DNA of 64,000 nt from JAUXJB01 sp965226855 (GCA_965226855.1 CBDDEE010000031.1:186001-250000); one strand, 5' to 3'. Positions 16,246-25,712 are shown, numbered from the stretch's first letter. The notes: generated from the letters alone by a model not told the origin. Translations and numbers: made by a program.

Positions 16246-18078
16246 ATGCGCAGGCGGGACGCCTTGCGTACCCTGCCCACGATGATGGGGGAAGCGAGCG
16301 GGGCGCGCGCCTGCTACGAGGATCGGCTCCGGGCGCGCCGCGCCGCCGTCACCGCGCGAGGAGCGCGCGTGCGTCAGCTCGCGAACGCGCGGCTCGGCGT
16401 GTTCACACTCGGCGTCGCCCTGGCGGCCCTGGGCTTTCAGAACGGCAGCTACATGTGGGGGGCAGGAGCCGCTGGCGTCCTGTTCCTCGGGCTGGTGCTC
16501 GCGCATGACTCTGCGAAACGCCAGCTGCTGCGCGTAGAACGGGCGGCGGACTGGTACGAGCGCGCCCTGGACCGCCTCGACTATCGCTTCGCGGGTCGAG
16601 GGCACAGTGGCGACCGTTTTGCGGATCCGGACCATCCCTACGCGACGCACCTGGACCTGTTCGGACGCGGGTCGCTCTTCGAGTTCCTGAGCCTGGCACA
16701 CACCGCTGCCGGGGAAGAGACCCTGGCCCGCTGGCTGTTGCAGCCCGCCTCTGCCGACGAGGTTCGAGCCCGGCAGTCGGCCGTCCTCGAGCTGCGACCC
16801 TCGCTCGACCTGCGTGAGGAGCTCGCGAAGCTCGGTCCGGAGTTTCGTGAGGGGCTGCATCCCGAGCAGCTCGTGGAATGGGGCAATGCACCCGCCAGCC
16901 TGGAGCCACGTCCGGGGCTGCGGGTCTTCGCTCTGGCGCTTCCGTGTGCGGGGGCGCTGGCGGCGTGCGCCGCGATCTTCGCGGGGAGCGGCATCCTGCC
17001 CTTGCTGGCGGTGCTCTCCCTACAAGGGGGGTGGGCGCTGCTCTTGCGCCGACGCGTGGCGCAGGTGCTCCGGACCGTCGACCGGCCGGCCCGAGAGCTC
17101 GGGCGCTTCATCGGTCTGCTCGAGCTCCTGGAGTCCGAGCGCTTCTCATCCCCCCGACTCGTAGAGCTGCGGGGCACCCTCGACACCGAGGGCATCGCCC
17201 CCTCGCGTCAGGTCGCCCGGCTCGGGCGGCTCGTCACGCTGCTGGATTCACGCCGCAACCAGCTCTTCGCGCTCGTTTCACCCTTTCTGCTCTGGGGAAC
17301 GCAGCTCGCGCTGGCGCTGGAGCGCTGGCGGCTGACCTGCGGCCCGCACCTAGGTGAGTGGATCCAGATCGTTGGGGACTTCGAAGCGCTCTCCGATCTG
17401 GCAAGCTACGCCTACGAGCACCCCGACGACCCCTTCCCCGAGATCCGCTCCGACGGCCCACGCGTTGAGGCGGAAGGGTTGGGCCACCCGCTCCTCTCCG
17501 AGAACGTTTGCGTGCGGAACGACGTCCGTCTCGACTCGGAGCTCGCGCTGCTCGTCGTCAGCGGCTCCAACATGTCGGGCAAGAGCACGCTCCTGCGCAG
17601 TGTCGGGACAAGCGTCGTGATGGGACTCGCCGGCGCTCCCGTGCGTGCACGGCGGCTGTGCCTCTCGCCGCTCTCGCTGGGCGCGTCGCTGCGGATCCAG
17701 GACTCGTTGCTCGACGGCAAATCGCGTTTCTATGCCGAGATCACTTGCCTGAAGGGCATCGTGACTCAGGCGGAGAACGGCCCACCGCTCCTGTTCCTGC
17801 TGGACGAGATCCTCCAGGGCACGAACTCGCACGATCGCCGCATCGGCGCGACCGAGCTCGTGAGGGGCCTCGTGAATCGCGGGGCGCTCGGCCTCATCAC
17901 GACCCACGACCTGGCGCTCACCGAGATGGTCGACGCGCTGGCCCCGCGAGCCCGCAACACGCACTTCGAGGACCAGCTCGTCGACGGCCAGATGTCCTTC
18001 GACTACAAGCTCCACGATGGAGTCGTCACCCGCGGCAACGCCCTCGCCCTCATGCGCGCCGTCGGTCTCGACGTCTAA
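16246..18078 (+). CDS. membrane-anchored MutS-family ATPase
   Basis: The C-terminal third is a MutS ATPase domain: Walker A SGSNMSGKSTLLR (about residue 440), the SLLDGKSRFYAEI signature, Walker B LLFLLDEILQGTN (about 515) and the ITTHD switch (about 551). The N-terminal part lacks the MutS mismatch-recognition domain. Instead it has two pairs of hydrophobic segments (about residues 46-85 and 225-265), so the protein is probably membrane-bound. Such MutS-like proteins are widespread but uncharacterised; mismatch repair should not be assumed. The start at 16246 is one choice, with ATGs at 16282/16285 as alternatives. Confidence 0.8.
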   Translation: MRRRDALRTLPTMMGEASGARACYEDRLRARRAAVTARGARVRQLANARLGVFTLGVALAALGFQNGSYMWGAGAAGVLFLGLVLAHDSAKRQLLRVERAADWYERALDRLDYRFAGRGHSGDRFADPDHPYATHLDLFGRGSLFEFLSLAHTAAGEETLARWLLQPASADEVRARQSAVLELRPSLDLREELAKLGPEFREGLHPEQLVEWGNAPASLEPRPGLRVFALALPCAGALAACAAIFAGSGILPLLAVLSLQGGWALLLRRRVAQVLRTVDRPARELGRFIGLLELLESERFSSPRLVELRGTLDTEGIAPSRQVARLGRLVTLLDSRRNQLFALVSPFLLWGTQLALALERWRLTCGPHLGEWIQIVGDFEALSDLASYAYEHPDDPFPEIRSDGPRVEAEGLGHPLLSENVCVRNDVRLDSELALLVVSGSNMSGKSTLLRSVGTSVVMGLAGAPVRARRLCLSPLSLGASLRIQDSLLDGKSRFYAEITCLKGIVTQAENGPPLLFLLDEILQGTNSHDRRIGATELVRGLVNRGALGLITTHDLALTEMVDALAPRARNTHFEDQLVDGQMSFDYKLHDGVVTRGNALALMRAVGLDV

Positions 18079-18088
18079 ACGGAACGGT

Positions 18089-18766
18089 TCAGATGTAGGT
18101 GAGGCGGAGTCCGGCGCCTTCAGGGAGTTTGTAGCGGGAGTTGATGCCGATCAAGAGCGCCGTGAGCTGCTCGACGTAGCGAGCGTTGTACAGGGGGCCT
18201 CCGTCGATCGCACGGGCTCCGGGGATGTCGTCGCACAGGGCCATCACGCGGCTGCGACCCTGCTTTGCTCCCGAGATGATGACGTCGCACTTGACGGGCT
18301 TGTCTACGTCGAGCAGCCGGTGCGCGGCCACGTTCTGGAAGGCGGAGATCACCTGGACACCCTTGGGGGCCAGGCCCTGACACAGCTCCGCGCATGAGCC
18401 CTGCGAGACGCCGATCACACGGCCGGGGACGTCCCCGATCGAGGTCGCGAGCGGGACTCCCATCGAGACGAGCACCGTTCCCGGCGAGAGCTCGTCGCGG
18501 ATGCCCTTGACCGTGCTCGCCGTGTGCTCGAACGGGACCGATACGATGACGATGCCGTCCCGGGCTTCGCGCGTAGCCTCTGGGTTCTCGTGGCCCCGCA
18601 CGTCTGCGTCCGGGAACTTCGCCAGTACTTCCTTCGCCGCGGCAAGTGCGCGGTCGGCCCTGCGGCTGCCGATCCGAACGGAGCGCCCGGCCGCTGCAAA
18701 GCGGTATGCCAGCCCGAGACCCTGCTCGCCAGTTCCGCCCAGAATCGCCACCACCTCTTTCGGCAT
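18089..18766 (-). CDS. npdG: F420-dependent NADP reductase-like protein (NpdG family)
   Basis: A 225-residue Rossmann protein with the NpdG-type nucleotide motif VVAILGGTGEQGLGLAYRFA, the NADP-selective GSRR after strand 2, and SAFQNVAAHRL plus CDVIISG in the middle. NpdG enzymes exchange hydride between NADP(H) and coenzyme F420. This is one of several hints of F420 in the window. It converges on the MutS-like gene and is divergent from DUF971. Confidence 0.8.
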   Translation of the reverse strand: MPKEVVAILGGTGEQGLGLAYRFAAAGRSVRIGSRRADRALAAAKEVLAKFPDADVRGHENPEATREARDGIVIVSVPFEHTASTVKGIRDELSPGTVLVSMGVPLATSIGDVPGRVIGVSQGSCAELCQGLAPKGVQVISAFQNVAAHRLLDVDKPVKCDVIISGAKQGRSRVMALCDDIPGARAIDGGPLYNARYVEQLTALLIGINSRYKLPEGAGLRLTYI

Positions 18767-18844
18767 CTCGATCCCTTCGTTGCGCCGGCCGCAATCCCCG
18801 CTCCGGAGCAGCGGATCCTAGCAGAGGTGAGCTAGTCTCACGGC

Positions 18845-19159
18845 GTGAGCGAGCCCGAGACGCCCACGGCGATCAACCAGGCCGGCCCAGACGCCCTCCG
18901 GATCGTGTGGAAGGATGGGCACGAGAGCCTTTATCCGGTGCGCCAATTACGGCTGGCGTGCCGTTGCGCGCGCTGCGTGGAAGAGGGCACCGGCCGCCCG
19001 TTGCTCGACGAGACCAACGTCCCTCTGGACGTCCGACCGGTCCAGATCTCTCCTGTCGGTCGATATGCGATCCAGTTCACCTGGAGCGACGGTCACGACA
19101 CTGGCATCCACACGTTCGAGTACCTCCGCAGCCTCTGCCCTTGCTGTGCGCCGTGTTGA
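18845..19159 (+). CDS. DUF971 (GBBH-like N-terminal) domain protein
   Basis: A 104-residue single-domain protein. DALRIVWKDGHESLYPVRQLRLACRCARCVEE and ISPVGRYAIQFTWSDGHDTGIHTFEYLRSLC are the classic DUF971 blocks, which also form the N-terminal zinc-binding domain of gamma-butyrobetaine hydroxylase. Stand-alone copies are often linked to Fe-S or metal proteins, but their function is unknown. Cys-rich ends are visible (CRCARC; CPCCAPC). The start is a GTG. Its stop overlaps the M20 gene by 7 bp, placing it at the head of the ast-like operon. Confidence 0.8.
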   Translation: MSEPETPTAINQAGPDALRIVWKDGHESLYPVRQLRLACRCARCVEEGTGRPLLDETNVPLDVRPVQISPVGRYAIQFTWSDGHDTGIHTFEYLRSLCPCCAPC

Positions 19160-20484
19160 ACCTGCTCGGGTGGGCCGAGAGGTTCATCGCCACCCCCTCG
19201 GTCTCGGCGGACGGGAACACCGAGATTGCCGCAAGAGCCTGCGAGCTCCTCGCTGAGATCGGCCTAGAGGCGCGCCGCGAGCCGGCGCTGGTCGACGGGG
19301 TCCTCCACGAGACCGTCATCGCCGATCTGGGCCCTCCCGGCGCGGACGGACTGCTGCTCCTGACCCACCTGGACACGGTGCCTTCCGGAGATCCCGAGGC
19401 CTGGACGTCGACTGGGTCGGATCCGTGGAAGCCAACACGTGAAGGGGATCGCCTCTACGGGCTCGGCTCCGCCGACGCCAAGGTCGACCTGGTCTGCAAG
19501 GTGGCGGGCCTTGCCGGGGTGGACCGCGCAAGGCTCCGACGGCCCGTACGGATCGTCGGGAGCTTCGGCGAGGAGATCGGGCTGCTCGGTGCGCGCTGGC
19601 TGATCGACCAGGGTCTGGCCGAGGGGTTCCGCTACGCGCTCGTGGGAGAGCCCTCCGAGCTCGTGGCTATCCACGCCCACAAGGGTCGCAGGGTCTACAA
19701 GGCGCGCATTCCGCTCGAACCGCTCGGCAAGGTAGCCGGGCGCGTGGAACGGCAGACCTTCGCCGGACGCTCTGCTCACTCGAGCTCGCCGAAGCTGGGC
19801 GTGAACGCCATCGACGCCGCGCTCGGCAGGCTCGCGCGCAGCGACGTGGTCGGACTCGTGGACATCGCTGGTGGCGAGGCCGCCAACAAGGTACCGGAGC
19901 GCTGCGGGCTGGAGCTGCTCCTCGAGGACGTCGGAGCGCGCCCCGGTGGGAGCTCGTGGCGCGCGGGCCCGTTGCTGCGCTTTCACGCGGCACTGCAAGG
20001 GATGCTAGAGGAGCTCCGGAAGCGCCGCGACACGAACTTCGATCCGGACCACAGCGTGGGCAGCCTCGGTCGGGCCGCCCTGCGCGACGGCGTGGCCGTA
20101 CTCGAGTTCGATCTGCGGCCGATCCCGGGCGTCGATGTCGACGAGGCCGTCGCCCCGCTGCAGGAGCTCGCCGAGCTCGAGTGCCTGCGCGTCAACCCCC
20201 CCCTCTCGACCTCGCTCGACTCGCCCTTGGTAAGTGCCGTTTGTGCTGCACAAGAGTCGCTGGGGCTCGGGCAACGCCTCGGCACCAAGGCGACCTGTAC
20301 TGAGGCGGGGGCGCTGTCGGAATCGGGCCTTGACGCGCTCGTCATCGGACCCGGGACCTCGGTCGGCAACGTGCACCGTCCCAACGAGTACACCCGCGTG
20401 AGTGAACTGCAGCGAGCCGAAGCGCTCTATCGCGACGTCGTGCAGAAGTTCTGCGTGGAGGCGTCCGACACGTGTTCCTGCTGA
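19153..20484 (+). CDS. M20 family deacylase (ArgE/DapE-like)
   Basis: Zinc-dependent amidohydrolase of the ArgE/DapE/CPG2 family. Ligand motifs are LLTHLDTVPSGD, GLGSADAKVDL, SFGEEIGLLGA, GEPSELVAIHAHKG and the final NVHRPNEYT. The lid/dimerisation domain has FAGRSAHSSSPKLGVNAID. It starts at GTG 19153 (TTG 19156 possible) inside the DUF971 stop and overlaps the start of astA. In this setting it may desuccinylate N-succinylglutamate in place of AstE; an N-acetylornithine or succinyl-diaminopimelate substrate is equally possible on sequence. Confidence 0.85.
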   Translation: MLNLLGWAERFIATPSVSADGNTEIAARACELLAEIGLEARREPALVDGVLHETVIADLGPPGADGLLLLTHLDTVPSGDPEAWTSTGSDPWKPTREGDRLYGLGSADAKVDLVCKVAGLAGVDRARLRRPVRIVGSFGEEIGLLGARWLIDQGLAEGFRYALVGEPSELVAIHAHKGRRVYKARIPLEPLGKVAGRVERQTFAGRSAHSSSPKLGVNAIDAALGRLARSDVVGLVDIAGGEAANKVPERCGLELLLEDVGARPGGSSWRAGPLLRFHAALQGMLEELRKRRDTNFDPDHSVGSLGRAALRDGVAVLEFDLRPIPGVDVDEAVAPLQELAELECLRVNPPLSTSLDSPLVSAVCAAQESLGLGQRLGTKATCTEAGALSESGLDALVIGPGTSVGNVHRPNEYTRVSELQRAEALYRDVVQKFCVEASDTCSC

Positions 20485-21516
20485 GGCCTGCGGGGCCCCA
20501 ACGACCTCGCTGCCATTCTCGAGCTGGCGGGCTACCTCGACAGCCCGAATCTTCCGGCGGAGGCGGGCTTCCTCCGCGCGAGGCTCGAGCGCTCGCAGGA
20601 GTCTTTCCAACGACTGGGCCCGCCCCGTGCGGAGCGTGAGTACCAGTTCGCGCTCGAAGACGAGACGAATGGCGTGGTGGGCACCTGCGTCATTCTGGCG
20701 AAGCACGGCACTCCGGAGCTGCCGCACCTGTCTCTGCGCGTGCGCGAGGAGGAGCGCCGCTCGGAGAGCGTCGGCGTGTGCGTCAAGCACACAACGCTCC
20801 AGCTCGAAGCCACGCGCGACGGCCCGTCCGAGCTCGGTGCGCTGATCCTTCACCCGAGCGTACGCGGTCGACCGGGACAGCCAGGCAAGCTGCTCTCGTG
20901 GGGTCGTTTCGCGTTCATCGCCCGCCACCCCAACGCCTTCGAGCCGACGCTACTCGCCGAGATGCGCGCGGCCATCGACGGGCAGGGCCGCAGCGCGTTC
21001 TGGGACGCCTTTGGCCGCCACTTCACCGGGATGTCCTACGCCGAGGCGGATCGGCGCAGCGCGACCGAGAAGAGCTTCATCCTGGATCTGTTCCCGGACA
21101 CGCCGTTCTACGCGGCTCTACTGGACGAGCAGGCGGCACAACAGCTCGGCAAGGTCCACGACGAGGCATTCCCCGCGCTGCGCCTGCTGGAGCAGGCGGG
21201 GCTGCGCTGGATCGGGGAGATCGACCCCTTCGACGGGGGGCCCTTCGTGGGGGCCGCCGTGTCTGAGATCGTTCCGATCCGTCTGAGCGTTCCCGGACGG
21301 CTCGGGACCGGGTCAGTGTGCGAGGGCACCCTGCCAGCCATCGTGTCGACCGAGGAGGGTGGGTCGTTCCGAGCGACGATCGCACCCGCTCTCTCGAGCG
21401 AGAACGAGATCTGTCTGCCCAAGGAGGCACGCGAGCGCCTCGGGCTGTGCGCGGGCGAGGAGGTCACGTGCACGCCGCTTCCAGCTTCGAGCGGAAGAGA
21501 GCGTAAGAATGGCTGA
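20472..21516 (+). pseudogene. astA: arginine N-succinyltransferase, frameshifted near its start
   Basis: The body is a good AstA (first enzyme of the ammonia-producing arginine succinyltransferase pathway): ALILHPSVRGRPGQPGKLLS, MRAAIDGQGRSAFWDAFGRHF and the DPFDGGPFVGA C-terminal block. The N-terminus MFLLRPAG begins at GTG 20472 but passes out of frame at GGGGCCCC near 20490-20500. Removing one C restores RPAGPNDLAAILELAGYLDS, and the corrected gene is 347 codons plus stop. It could be a real lesion, a sequencing indel in a homopolymer or, less likely, programmed frameshifting. The rest of the frame is undamaged. It overlaps both neighbours. Confidence 0.8.
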
Positions 21517-23011
21517 CGCATCTCCCTTCGAGCCTCGCGGCGACTACATCGACGGGCATTTCTCGTTGCCCGAGCACAGTTCTGGAGAGATCGCGCTGGA
21601 AGAGCCAGGAGACCTGGCCGCGTTGAGCGGCGCGTTCCCGTTCTCGTGGGATGCCGTCGACGCTGCGGTCGGGGCCGCGCGGCGCGCTTACCCCCGCTGG
21701 CGAGACGCCGCTCCAGCGGAGCGTGCAGTGTATCTGAAACGCTTTGCGGCGATCATCGAGGCGAATCGAGAGCAACTGGCCGAGCTGATCGCGCGCGAGG
21801 TGGGGAAACCGCTCTGGGAAGCCCGCACAGAGGTCTCGGCCATGGTCGGCAAGGTCGCGATTACCCTGGAAAAAGGTCTGGATCTGGTCCAGGAGCACAG
21901 CTTCCAGGCAGCGAGTGGACGGAAGGCGCGCTGGAGCTGGCACTCGCGCGGTGTGCTGGCCGTGCTCGGCCCCTTCAACTTTCCGGGACACCTGTCCCAC
22001 GGTCACATCGTACCGGCCCTGGCTACCGGAAACTGTGTCGTGTTGAAGCCCTCTGAGCACGCGCCGGCCACCGCCCAGCGCTACGTTGAGCTCGCGGATC
22101 GCGCGGGCTTCCCCCCCGGCGTCCTCAACCTGGTGCAGGGAGACGGCGAGCAGGGCGCCCGGCTGTCTGCGCATGCCGGCGTCGCCGGAGTGCTGTTCAC
22201 TGGCTCCTACGCGGTCGGTCGCCGTATCCTCGACGCGACACTCGATCAGCCGCACAAGCTGGTCGCCCTCGAGATGGGGGGGAAGAACGGCGTGCTCGTC
22301 TGTGAGGACGCAGACCTAGAGGTGGCGGCAGCCGACATCGCCTTCGCGACCTGCGTGACCGCCGGCCAGCGCTGCAGCATGACGAGTCGCGTGATCGCGC
22401 TGCGAGAGGTGGCAGACGAGCTCGCCGAGCGCCTGATCTCGATCTTCCAGGAGATCGTGATCGGCTACCCACTCGACCGGGCCGTGTTCATGGGACCCCT
22501 GATCTCCACGCAGGCGCGGGCCCGCCACGTCGCCGTGATCGAATGGGCGCGCGAGGAGGGCGCCGAGCTGCTCGTCGCGGGCGGACCGTGCGAGGGTCCG
22601 CGCCGCGGCCACTACGTTCGGCCGACCTTGCACCGCGTGCCGGCGCTGTCCGCTGGTCTCTACCAGACCGAGGAGCACTTCGTGCCCGACGCGTTCCTGC
22701 TCGAGGTGGATTCCCTGGCGGACGGTATCGCCGCGCTCGAAGCGGGCGACTACGGGCTCGTGAACAGCGTGTTCAGCACCAATCGCGCAAGCTTCGAGCG
22801 CGCGCTGCGCGAGTCGCACGTGGGACTCCTCAACTGGAACACCACCACGGTTGGTGCCTCCTCCGAGCTGCCCTTTGGGGGCGTGGGGAAGAGCGGGAAT
22901 GATCGACCTGCAGGGGTCCTCGCCACGCAGTACTGCACCTACCCCGTCGCGAGCTTGGAGGTCGAGCAGCCCGGACCCCCCGCCGCCTACCCGGGCTTTC
23001 CAGCGAAGTGA
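21509..23011 (+). CDS. astD: N-succinylglutamate 5-semialdehyde dehydrogenase
   Basis: An aldehyde dehydrogenase of 500 residues that oxidises N-succinylglutamate semialdehyde to N-succinylglutamate with NAD. GVLAVLGPFNFPGHLSHGHIV is the AstD-specific N-terminal block. VALEMGGKNGVLV holds the general-base Glu, VTAGQRCSMTSR the catalytic Cys, and the AstD-type C-terminus ASSELPFGGVGKSGNDRPAG is present. The ATG at 21509 overlaps the astA stop by 8 bp and the stop overlaps the pentein start, so translation is coupled through the operon. Confidence 0.9.
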   Translation: MADASPFEPRGDYIDGHFSLPEHSSGEIALEEPGDLAALSGAFPFSWDAVDAAVGAARRAYPRWRDAAPAERAVYLKRFAAIIEANREQLAELIAREVGKPLWEARTEVSAMVGKVAITLEKGLDLVQEHSFQAASGRKARWSWHSRGVLAVLGPFNFPGHLSHGHIVPALATGNCVVLKPSEHAPATAQRYVELADRAGFPPGVLNLVQGDGEQGARLSAHAGVAGVLFTGSYAVGRRILDATLDQPHKLVALEMGGKNGVLVCEDADLEVAAADIAFATCVTAGQRCSMTSRVIALREVADELAERLISIFQEIVIGYPLDRAVFMGPLISTQARARHVAVIEWAREEGAELLVAGGPCEGPRRGHYVRPTLHRVPALSAGLYQTEEHFVPDAFLLEVDSLADGIAALEAGDYGLVNSVFSTNRASFERALRESHVGLLNWNTTTVGASSELPFGGVGKSGNDRPAGVLATQYCTYPVASLEVEQPGPPAAYPGFPAK

Positions 23012-23910
23012 CCCACACCATCCTGATGGGCGATCCCACCTACTTCTCGGTCGTAGGTGGTGCGAACCCGCACACGCGCGACCGCTACGGCCGCAAGAAG
23101 ACCGTCGACCGCGAGCTCGCGAAGCGACAGTGGGGGCGCCTGCGCGAGCAGCTGCGCGAGATAGGGCTGCGCGTGGAGGTCGTTCCTCCGGATCCCGCAT
23201 ACCCCGGTCTGGTGTACCCCGCGAATGCGGGCTTCCGCAGCGGCGACACGTTCATCCTCTCGAACCTCACTCCCACGCGCGCGGGCGAGCAGCCCGCCTA
23301 TCGACGGGCGGCCGAGCGACTGGGTCTCCGCTGCCACACGATCAAGAGTCGCTTCGAGGGCGAGGCGGATCTGTTCCCGGTTGGCGACCGGTACATCTTC
23401 ACGTTCGGCGGCATCGAGCGTCAGCGCTTCGTTCCCCGGCTGGGCTGGCCGCCGTGGCGCCGCATCTACGGCTTTCGCAGCGAGCCAGAGAGCCTGGCCG
23501 AGATCGAGGCGATCCACCCGCTCGGCGGCGACCTGCTCCGCATCCGCCTGATCGACGAGCGCTACTATCACGGCGACACGTGCCTGTGTTCATTCGGACC
23601 GAAGCGCGAGTTCCTGCTCGCCTACACTCCCGTCATCGAGCCTACATCACTTAGCACTCTGCGCGAGGTCTTCGGCGACCAGCTGATCGAGATCAGCGCT
23701 GAAGATGCCGCGATCTACGCGGCGAACTCGTTCACGTTCAGCCGCGATGGAACGCCGTTCCTCGTAATGCCGGAGGGCATCACGACCTCACTGCAGCGCG
23801 CAGTCCGGGAACGAGGGGTCGAAATCCTGTCGGCCGACGTCTCCGAGTTCCACAAGAAAGGCGGCGGCTCCGTCAAGTGCATGATCGGGGACCTGGGGGA
23901 TATCCGTTAG
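23008..23910 (+). CDS. pentein-fold amidinohydrolase (DDAH-like), probable AstB substitute
   Basis: A 300-residue guanidino-group-modifying enzyme of the pentein superfamily. Visible are GFRSGDTFILSN, the EADLFPVGDRYIFTFGG block, the catalytic His in YHGDTCLCSF and the nucleophilic Cys in the C-terminal GGGSVKCMIGDL. Size and layout are like dimethylarginine dimethylaminohydrolase or arginine deiminase-type single-domain penteins, not the roughly 440-residue AstB. Its position directly after astA and astD suggests that it hydrolyses N-succinylarginine. That role is inferred from context. The GTG start overlaps the astD stop. Confidence 0.75.
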   Translation: MTHTILMGDPTYFSVVGGANPHTRDRYGRKKTVDRELAKRQWGRLREQLREIGLRVEVVPPDPAYPGLVYPANAGFRSGDTFILSNLTPTRAGEQPAYRRAAERLGLRCHTIKSRFEGEADLFPVGDRYIFTFGGIERQRFVPRLGWPPWRRIYGFRSEPESLAEIEAIHPLGGDLLRIRLIDERYYHGDTCLCSFGPKREFLLAYTPVIEPTSLSTLREVFGDQLIEISAEDAAIYAANSFTFSRDGTPFLVMPEGITTSLQRAVRERGVEILSADVSEFHKKGGGSVKCMIGDLGDIR

Positions 23911-24039
23911 ATTTTGGGGACTTGCGTCGATGAACTGTGCCGATTGTGGCGGAGATCGGAGTGTGGCAGCTGCAGCTAACGGGTGCTCGTCGGTAGGAGG
24001 CACGTAGATATACTCCGTCGTAAGGTCGAGGAACTCCGA

Positions 24040-24843
24040 ATGAAGAGCCGCAAGGACAGCGAGCCGCCGGATGCAAGGGCGGTTTACGACGGGGTTGAGG
24101 GAGACCTCTTTGAGCTTTTGATGGGAGAACAGATCCACGTCGGAGGTCTCGACTCCTCTGTCGGGCTGGCGGACGCCGGCGGCATCGGAACCGGCCAGAG
24201 CGGGGTGGACCTCTGCTGTTGCAACGGGGCGGGGATGCGCTTCTTGGTGCGCTTCCGCGGGGTTGCGTCGATGACCGGCGTCGACATCTCCGAAACGGTC
24301 GTCGAGCGCGGCCGGCAGCGCTGCGCGACCGAGGGTTCTTCAGAACGGATTCGCTTCGTGCTCGCTGACGCGTGTGAAAGCGGACTTCCCTCGGAGAGCG
24401 CGGACTTCATCTGGGGCGAAGACGCCTGGGTGTACGTGCCCGACAAGCCACGGCTGATATCGGAGGCGGCTCGCATCGTGAAACCCGGCGGAATCATTGC
24501 GTTCACTGAGTGGGTCGAAGGACCCGCGGGGCTTGCCGAGGGCGAGGCGGAGCAGCTGCTCAGGTCGCTACGCCTTCCGAACATCCAGGATATACCCGGG
24601 TACACCGCGTTATTGGAGAAGAACGACTGCCACGTACTGGAGGCCGTGGACACGGGCCGCTTCGCGGACTCGATCGACCTGTACATCCGTCTGATCGAGA
24701 CGCAGTTCAAGTACGACGCGCTCCAGATACTCGGCTTCGATGCGGAGCTCCTCTTGGGAACGACCGCCGGGTTCCGTTGGCTCGCCGAGCTGGCACGCGC
24801 CAACAAGATCACCCAGGCGCGCTTTGTTGCGCTGCGGCACTGA
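24040..24843 (+). CDS. SAM-dependent methyltransferase (class I)
   Basis: A 267-residue Rossmann methyltransferase. Motif I is VDLCCCNGAGMRFLVRF, motif II TGVDISETVVERGR, and FVLADACESGLPSESADFIWGEDAWVYV resembles the glycine/sarcosine/dimethylglycine methyltransferase group. The early DSSVGLADAGGIG segment also suits that group. The ATG at 24040 has a GAGGAA site upstream; an earlier GTG at 23983 adds unconserved residues. The substrate is not established. It is about 130 bp downstream of the pentein gene on the same strand. Confidence 0.75.
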   Translation: MKSRKDSEPPDARAVYDGVEGDLFELLMGEQIHVGGLDSSVGLADAGGIGTGQSGVDLCCCNGAGMRFLVRFRGVASMTGVDISETVVERGRQRCATEGSSERIRFVLADACESGLPSESADFIWGEDAWVYVPDKPRLISEAARIVKPGGIIAFTEWVEGPAGLAEGEAEQLLRSLRLPNIQDIPGYTALLEKNDCHVLEAVDTGRFADSIDLYIRLIETQFKYDALQILGFDAELLLGTTAGFRWLAELARANKITQARFVALRH

Positions 24844-24973
24844 ACTAGCGGACGCGATCGAACAGCATCCTGTCCGGCCCCGGGATCGACTGATGACGAA
24901 GCTCGACCCGCCCGCCCCCTGTCAATGTCCTTCTCTGCGAGCTGACAAACGCGCTGTGTCCGGTCGTGCTGCG

Positions 24974-25712
24974 TTAGCTCGGATCGGGCTGCGTCGGGAA
25001 AGCAACGGTTGCGTCTAGGCCACGCTGCCGGTGCTCGTTGGCGGCCTGCCATTCGGAGCTCTGGACCATCCCCTGGAGCTTCTCGATCGCCGAGTAGCGC
25101 ACGAGCACGAAATGGTCCCAGGTCTCGCTTCCGACGACGGGCAGCTCGCCGTCCCCTTCGAGCACGGGGCCTCCGCCGAGATCGCGGATGATCGGGCCCA
25201 CGACACGCCCGTAGCGCAGGTAGTCCTCTTTCCCCTGCTCCCCCTTGAAACGCAGCAAGTTGACGATGAACACCTCGTCGCCTCCAGAGAGCTTCACCGG
25301 CTCGGGCGGCGGAACCGTTGCACCCGGCAGCAGCGCTACGCCCGGCTTCAGAGCGTAGAGGATCGTGTCCTCGAGACCCGCGGCGCGGTGCCCCAGCCCC
25401 TTCTGGTACTCCCTGGTACTCCCGGTCGCGCATCATGTCGATGAAAGCGGCGCGCGAGGGATAGCGCACGACGATCACGCGGTCCCAATCCGGTGTCTGG
25501 CCGCGGAAGCCCAGGCTGGGGGCGTTGTACAAGATCGCACCGCCGCGCTTCAGGACCTGCGGTCCGGCGATCGCGCCATACTTCATGTACTCCTCGAAGC
25601 CACCGTCCGGCTTGAACCGGAGCAGATTGAGCATGACGACAGGGCCGTCGTCCGGGAGTCTCGAGAGCGTCTCGAGCGTGGCTTCGTCGGGAACGAACTG
25701 GTTTTCGGGCAT
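24974..25712 (-). pseudogene. double DUF1330-type gene broken by a 10-bp tandem duplication
   Basis: Two related ferredoxin-like DUF1330/EthD-type halves are present: MLNLLRFKPDGGFEEYMKYG (first) and VNLLRFKGEQGKEDYLRYG (second). The frame is lost between them where CTGGTACTCC occurs twice in tandem (25403-25412 and 25413-25422). Removing one copy gives a continuous reading REYQKGLGHRAAGLEDTILY and a corrected gene of 242 codons plus stop. The original was therefore a tandem two-domain protein. Function of the family is unknown; members often accompany aromatic or xenobiotic catabolism genes. Confidence 0.75.
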
